Below are positions 59,330-64,000 of a DNA stretch of 64,000 nt, piece by piece; the stretch's first letter is position 1; every line of letters starts with the position of its first letter. Under the pieces are notes generated by a model. The model was given only the letters and a program-made list of their open reading frames with translations, was not told the DNA's origin and searched no databases. Location: assembly GCA_011037195.1 (NCBI GenBank), contig JAAEAF010004278.1, forward strand, positions 1-64,000. The letters run 5' to 3'. Made by a program: the position numbers and the translations under genes. The stretch comes from Triatoma infestans (lineage: Eukaryota > Arthropoda > Insecta > Hemiptera > Reduviidae).

Positions 59330-59890
59330 GCTACTCAACGAGCTGATATCAGCACATCATCTGTGTACGCAAGATATTGAGAATCCTATTGTAAGTAGAA
59401 CCAGTTTGTAGGAATTGTTCTAATTGCGTATTCGAGCGCTAGATACGTAGACCGCTGCTCATGAACGAGCTGATATCAACACATCATCTGCGTAAAAAGA
59501 TATTGAGATATCCAAGATATAAATAGTACCATTAGCATTTGTGCGAAAGGCTATAATTGCATGCTCGAGCGCTAGATAAAAAAGTGTGTTGGGCAGAGGA
59601 TCATCTTGTCTCAGACCGTCTGTGACTGCAAACTTCTCCGACAGTATTCCTTGACCTTCACCTTACATCCACTACCTGTAAGTGCCATTCTCGTTAGCGT
59701 TACTGGCTTACAAGAGATTTCTAGATTCACCATGATCTTCATCAGTTGTTCTTTGTTGATGCTATCGTATGCCTAAACTCGACGGGTGCATATACGCATT
59801 AAATTCATAACATTTTCTACATTTGTCTGACGGAGAAAATATGGTCGGTGGTTAATCTGCTCGGCCTGAAGCAACACTGATATACACCTA
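59330..59890 (-). mobile_element. Decayed RTE-like LINE fragment, right-repeat copy
   Basis: Same element as 1460-1925. It carries an additional partial duplication of the GAGCTGATATCA..CACATCATCTG segment near 59340 and 59470 not present in the left copy. Confidence 0.6.
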
Positions 59891-61099
59891 GAATGTGTAA
59901 AACTTGAACTTTATTTACAGTCAATTTATTCGGAAGTTAAACTTCAAACTTTGTTAAACCGGAAGTTTATCTTTACGAGAAATTAGAATAATTTCCACGA
60001 GTTTTTTTTGTATTTGGGGGGTGGAGTGGGGTTTACTTACAAGTTTGGAATGCTTATTGCACATTAAGCAATCATTTTAATTGGGAACACGTTTCTGAAA
60101 ATATTGATTACGTGGGAACTGAAAATATCGCACACAAGATCACGTGGATAAAATTTACACCAATTTACCTTAAACTAATTTTCATATTTCTGACTAACTG
60201 AATCAATTATTGCAACAGCTGACTGAAGTTCCACTTTCATTGAGCGACACAGTTTCAATTTGGACCTTTCAGTTCTCCAGAATCAATTTTTCAGAAACAT
60301 TGTTTCCAATAAAAGATTGTTACCATTTTTAAAATAATTAAAGAAACATTGTTCTATAGTACATGTTTTGTGCTCTAGATGGATGAGGAAAATATACAAT
60401 AAATTGAAATGGCACTTAACACGAAATTCTAACGTCAGGTTCCAAAAAATAACCCTCAAACTTGTATTTTTGAGGAAAAATGATTCAAATAAAGCTACAA
60501 GTCGGTTAGAAAGAGGACACCCTCAAGGGGCTATTGGAAGAAAGTAACAGCATTATTTGCTGCATTCCGATAGTTCGAGGGAGAAGGGTACTGCTCTGTC
60601 TGGAGTAGGACTTCCTTCATGGGGCCATGACCACCTGTTTCCCAGGCTGAAATCACTGGTATCATTGAATGATTGAATAGAATGATTCCTTATCCTATTG
60701 TAAGTAGAACCTTATCTCCCTGTGTAGGAAACAATCTAGGGTCCTGGTAGGTGTATTATCTGGACAAGCTTGGCTAGCCAAGACACAAAATAGGCTTAAC
60801 GTCTAGTCCTTGTTTTCAGAATTCTGACAATTGATTGAATGAAATGGTATAAACTGACCTAGATTGGCGACACCATTTTGCAATCACTAGACTCCGCATA
60901 ATTTGATAGGGAATGCTTGGGAGAGCCGGAGTTTAAAGATATTTTAAGATATTGCATTCAGGCCGGTTGATTGCTGGGGTAAGCTTCTTAGGAGTCTATC
61001 TGATCTATATCTAAACCGCCCTTTGGAGGAACGAAATATATGATTGCTGTGAAAAATCCCAGTGTTCAGTTGTAAAAGTAAAATAATGAAAGATCAAGA

Positions 61100-61165
61100 G
61101 ACATAATACAATGTTATAAGTATATATATATATATATATATACTTATAACATTGTATTATGAATA
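61100..61165. repeat. Near-perfect AT-centred hairpin
   Basis: CATAATACAATGTTATAAGT, then (AT)n, then ACTTATAACATTGTATTATG. The left repeat has a single CATAATACAATG followed directly by (AT)n at 3616-3640, so the second arm is new in this copy. Confidence 0.85.
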
Positions 61166-61554
61166 TATATATATATATATATGTGTGCGTGTGTTTTAGT
61201 AGGTATAGCTCGCCTAACTGCATGAATAGCTACAAAAAATGACACTATTGTGTACGGTCACTTTAAAGTCACCCCTAACATTAATGTATTTTGCATAAAG
61301 GTGATTTTAATTTCTTTTTGGTTAGCTGTATCTCCTGTTAGTCTGAACAGTCGCGATTTAAACTATGTGAGTTATGTTGTTTAACAAATTCACTGACACC
61401 ACAATATACATCAACACAATCAATTTTCAAAAATCACCCTTTGCTGGAACGAAACATGTGTTTGCTGTGAAAAATCCCAGTTTTCAATTGTAAAAATAAA
61501 ATAATGAAGATTAAGGGACATAACACAATTTTAACCATGTTTATTATTTAGAGA

Positions 61555-62190
61555 TTCCCTGTTATAATTCTGATTTTAGATTGAACGACTTCAAACACAT
61601 TCACTAAGTTTAAAGAAAATCGTTTGAGCCGTTTTTGTTATATTTTAAAACAAACTTTATTGCCCTTAACAGAGCTGCACGGATATAAAATATTACTTTT
61701 ACTTGGGTAGCATTTAGAAAAGTCTCTAGTAAGTATAGTGAGCCCAAATATTCAAAATATTTGTCTAGCTTAAGTTGGCACTGAACTTCTACAGTACGGA
61801 ATTTTTGATTTATATTACTTTATGTATCAAATAATCTGTTTACTTTTTAGTTTCTTTCAGTCTGTCAGATTTTCAAAATGTATAATTCCAGAGATAAAAT
61901 AGTTTACAATGAAACGTAGTCCTATTACCATATACAGGATGAGTAGAATAGAAATAGATATTTGACCCAGGTATGCATAAGTAATTGTGGGAAATGAAGA
62001 CAGATTTAACATTTTTTAATATCTCCATTGTTTAGTTAATAATTCACATTCTAGATAGTTAGACATAATGTAAGTGCCACAATAGACCCATAGGGTCCCA
62101 GGCTGGATAGTCAGCCACCACAGAATCTAATCTAATCTTCTGGGTAATATGTTATTCTATAAAAGTAATAAATATGCTCCAATTCTTTGA
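61555..62190 (+). repeat. Exon-like repeat unit, copy B1
   Basis: Right-repeat counterpart of A1, with the same acceptor-like site at ~61855 and the same early stop after MYNSRDKIV. Confidence 0.55.
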
Positions 62191-62314
62191 ACTATTATTT
62201 CTTTGTAAGTGAATAGATGTAATTTAAAAAAAAAAAATTCAAAAAATAATCTCTTACTCCAGCTCGTATAATAAAAATTAACAAATTTAAAAAAGGTTAA
62301 TTTAAAATTAACAA

Positions 62315-62990
62315 ATTTAGAGATACCCTGTTATAATTCTGATTTTAAATTGACCGATTCCAAACATTTTTATAAAGATTAAAGAAAATAATTGGATCCA
62401 TTTTTGCTATACTTTAAAACAAACTTTATTGCCCTTAATATTAATAGAGCTGCACTGATATAAAAATATTACCTTTATTTGAGTAGCATTTAGAAAAAAC
62501 GCTATAGTATCTTGAGCGAGCCCAAATATTCAAAAATATTTGTTTGCTGAAGTTGGCACTGACCATACATAGTACTGAAGAATTTATAATTTTTTACTAT
62601 TTTATTTATCAAATAATCTGTTTGATTTTTATTGTTTTGTTTTTTTTTCTTTCAGACTGTCAGATTTCAAAAATGTATAATTCCAAAGATAAAATCATTA
62701 AAAATGACACGTGTTCCTACCATGGACTGGAATAGAAATGGACCCGGTATCATAAGTAATGGTGGGAAATGGAGATGAATTTAACTTGTTTTAATATTTC
62801 CACTGATTGGTTAATAATGCACATTCTAGATAGATAGACGTAATGAAAGTGCCACAATAGAGCCAATAAAAGTCGCGGCGGCGTAGACTGGATAGTCAGC
62901 CACCAGAGAATCTAATCTAATTCTGGGAAATACAAGATTCTACATAAGTAAGTAATAAATGAGCTCTAATTCTATGAAACATCACTCATT
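62315..62990 (+). repeat. Exon-like repeat unit, copy B2
   Basis: Right-repeat counterpart of A2. The 63-codon frame 62544-62735 is identical in protein to 4996-5187. Confidence 0.55.
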
Positions 62991-63107
62991 GTCACAAACT
63001 GTATTGTATTCAATTCAGTAAACAACAGTACACCATTTATTTCTTTCTAAGTATATAAATTAAAAGTTAAAAACATTTTCGAAATATAATTTCTTATTAT
63101 TATTATT

Positions 63108-64000
63108 TGTCTGTGGGGAGGGAAACCCTACGCTATCCAGAGCTCACTGGGCCCTATAGCTACCCCAAGAAAAACAACAACAAGCCAGGTCTATAACAGA
63201 AATCCAGACCAGGATGTAATTCATCTAAGATTCACCGCAGTCCGAATAAATCGGACAATAGCCTTAAGCGGAAATAGCCTAAGCTCTTCCACAGACATCC
63301 TATTCCGACCAAAGGTCCTGAACCTAATTTCCTCACAACCCAAGCAATCAGTCATAAGATGGATGGGTGTTTCCTCCTCTGTCTCACTGACTCTACAAAA
63401 TGGATCCGGCATGAGCCACATTATGTAGAGATTTCTTCTTAAACCACAATGTCCAGTAAGAGATCCAACCAGATGCCTGACAGCGTTCCGTGAAAAACAC
63501 AGCAACGTCTCACTAATGGCCTTGTCCGGGACCCCCGATGGGCATTTTGGACTGCCGAAAACCAACTGAGCTCATCCATAACGATGAATGCTGTGAAGCT
63601 GTCCATGTCTGAAAGCCTGACAGACATTGCCGGAAGACACGCCGACAGCAGGCCGGGACCAATGAAAGGAAGAGAGGCGCCTAATTTGGCAAACCTATCC
63701 ACCTGCTCATTTCCAAAAATTCCCATGTGCCTGGCACCCATACTAGAAGCACATCCTTTAGAGAAGAAAGCTCTTCCAGTCTTTTAGAACATTCTAACAC
63801 CAACCTGGAAGTGAAGACACATGAACTCAGCGCCTTCAACGCAGCCTGGCTGTCCGAGCAGATACAAACACCTTTTAAGTTAGTGTTACGTACTCTCTCA
63901 TCCAAAACACAACAAAGAATAGCATAAACCTCAGTCTGGAAGACCGTGGTCCATTCACCAAGAGATACTGTCAAATGATCTCCGGTCTCAAAATAGACCA
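63108..64000 (-). mobile_element. Second copy of the RNase H LINE, cut by the window edge
   Basis: Equivalent to 5556-6459 in the left repeat, with the same insertion position relative to unit B2, so it predates the duplication. Zinc-knuckle (CRVSETEEETPIHLMTDC, first motif broken) and RNase H frames are visible with small frameshifts. Confidence 0.88.

Larger units (their letters stand above)
57071..64000. repeat. Right copy of the direct repeat
   Basis: Homologous to 1-6459. Differences include a 777-bp palindromic insertion (57570-58346), loss of the segment equivalent to ~1937-2095, loss of ~2870-3215, an extra ~130 bp near 59370-59500, and an inverted duplication at the AT repeat near 61100. 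The left edge lies 97 bp upstream of the FAS-like 5' UTR exon. Confidence 0.92.

Noticed and set aside
61011..61223. 70-codon ORF rich in Tyr and Ile
   Set aside because: Translation of an (AT)n microsatellite and its hairpin.
1..64000. CRISPR arrays, operons, riboswitches, LTR retrotransposon pairs
   Set aside because: No regularly spaced short repeats, no Shine-Dalgarno-linked gene runs, and no paired long terminal repeats with gag-pol were seen.

Overview
The window is AT-rich animal nuclear DNA, most likely from an arthropod (probably an insect). The evidence is one animal-type fatty acid synthase (FAS) gene cut by 34 GT-AG introns, several non-LTR retrotransposon lineages including RNase-H-bearing R1/LOA/I-like ones, a hAT transposase, tRNA-derived SINEs and Penelope-like repeats. 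I cannot name the species. There are no bacterial-style operons and no CRISPR array.

The only host protein gene I can support runs on the minus strand from a 5' UTR exon at 56974 to a stop codon at 13906. I rebuilt 35 coding exons by hand. Their lengths sum to 6531 nt (2177 codons with the stop) and every exon junction keeps phase. The product has the animal FAS order: ketosynthase (KS), malonyl/acetyl transferase (MAT), dehydratase (DH), pseudo-methyltransferase/pseudo-KR, enoyl reductase (ER), ketoreductase (KR), thioesterase (TE). It does not look like a working FAS. The KS catalytic Cys is Trp and the first KS His is Tyr. The NADPH glycine motifs of ER and KR are gone, the KR Tyr is gone, and the TE Ser and Asp are Glu and Asn. 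No acyl carrier protein (ACP) lies between KR and TE. The MAT Ser, Arg and His are all present. An intact reading frame with this pattern suggests a conserved pseudoenzyme with one live domain rather than a decaying pseudogene. This is the most interesting system in the window.

Layout. 1-6459 is one copy of a repeat whose second copy is 57071-64000, so the gene lies between direct copies offset by 57,070 bp at the left edge. The right copy starts 97 bp upstream of the gene's 5' UTR exon, so a tandem array of such genes is possible. 5.5-13.9 kb is mostly LINE and SINE debris downstream of the gene. 13.9-57.0 kb is the gene, with introns holding LINEs (25.0-26.6, 30.5-32.0, 33.3-36.8, 37.5-39.7, 45.4-47.2, 49.05-51.3, 52.3-53.3 kb), a hAT transposase (14.6-15.65 kb), SINEs (22.3, 32.0, 40.4, 54-55.8 kb) and palindromic repeats with hammerhead-ribozyme-like cores (16.3, 34.0, 53.5 kb). 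A fourth palindrome, at 57.6-58.3 kb, interrupts only the right repeat copy.

All of this comes from reading the sequence and from remembered family motifs. No alignment, database search or folding program was run.
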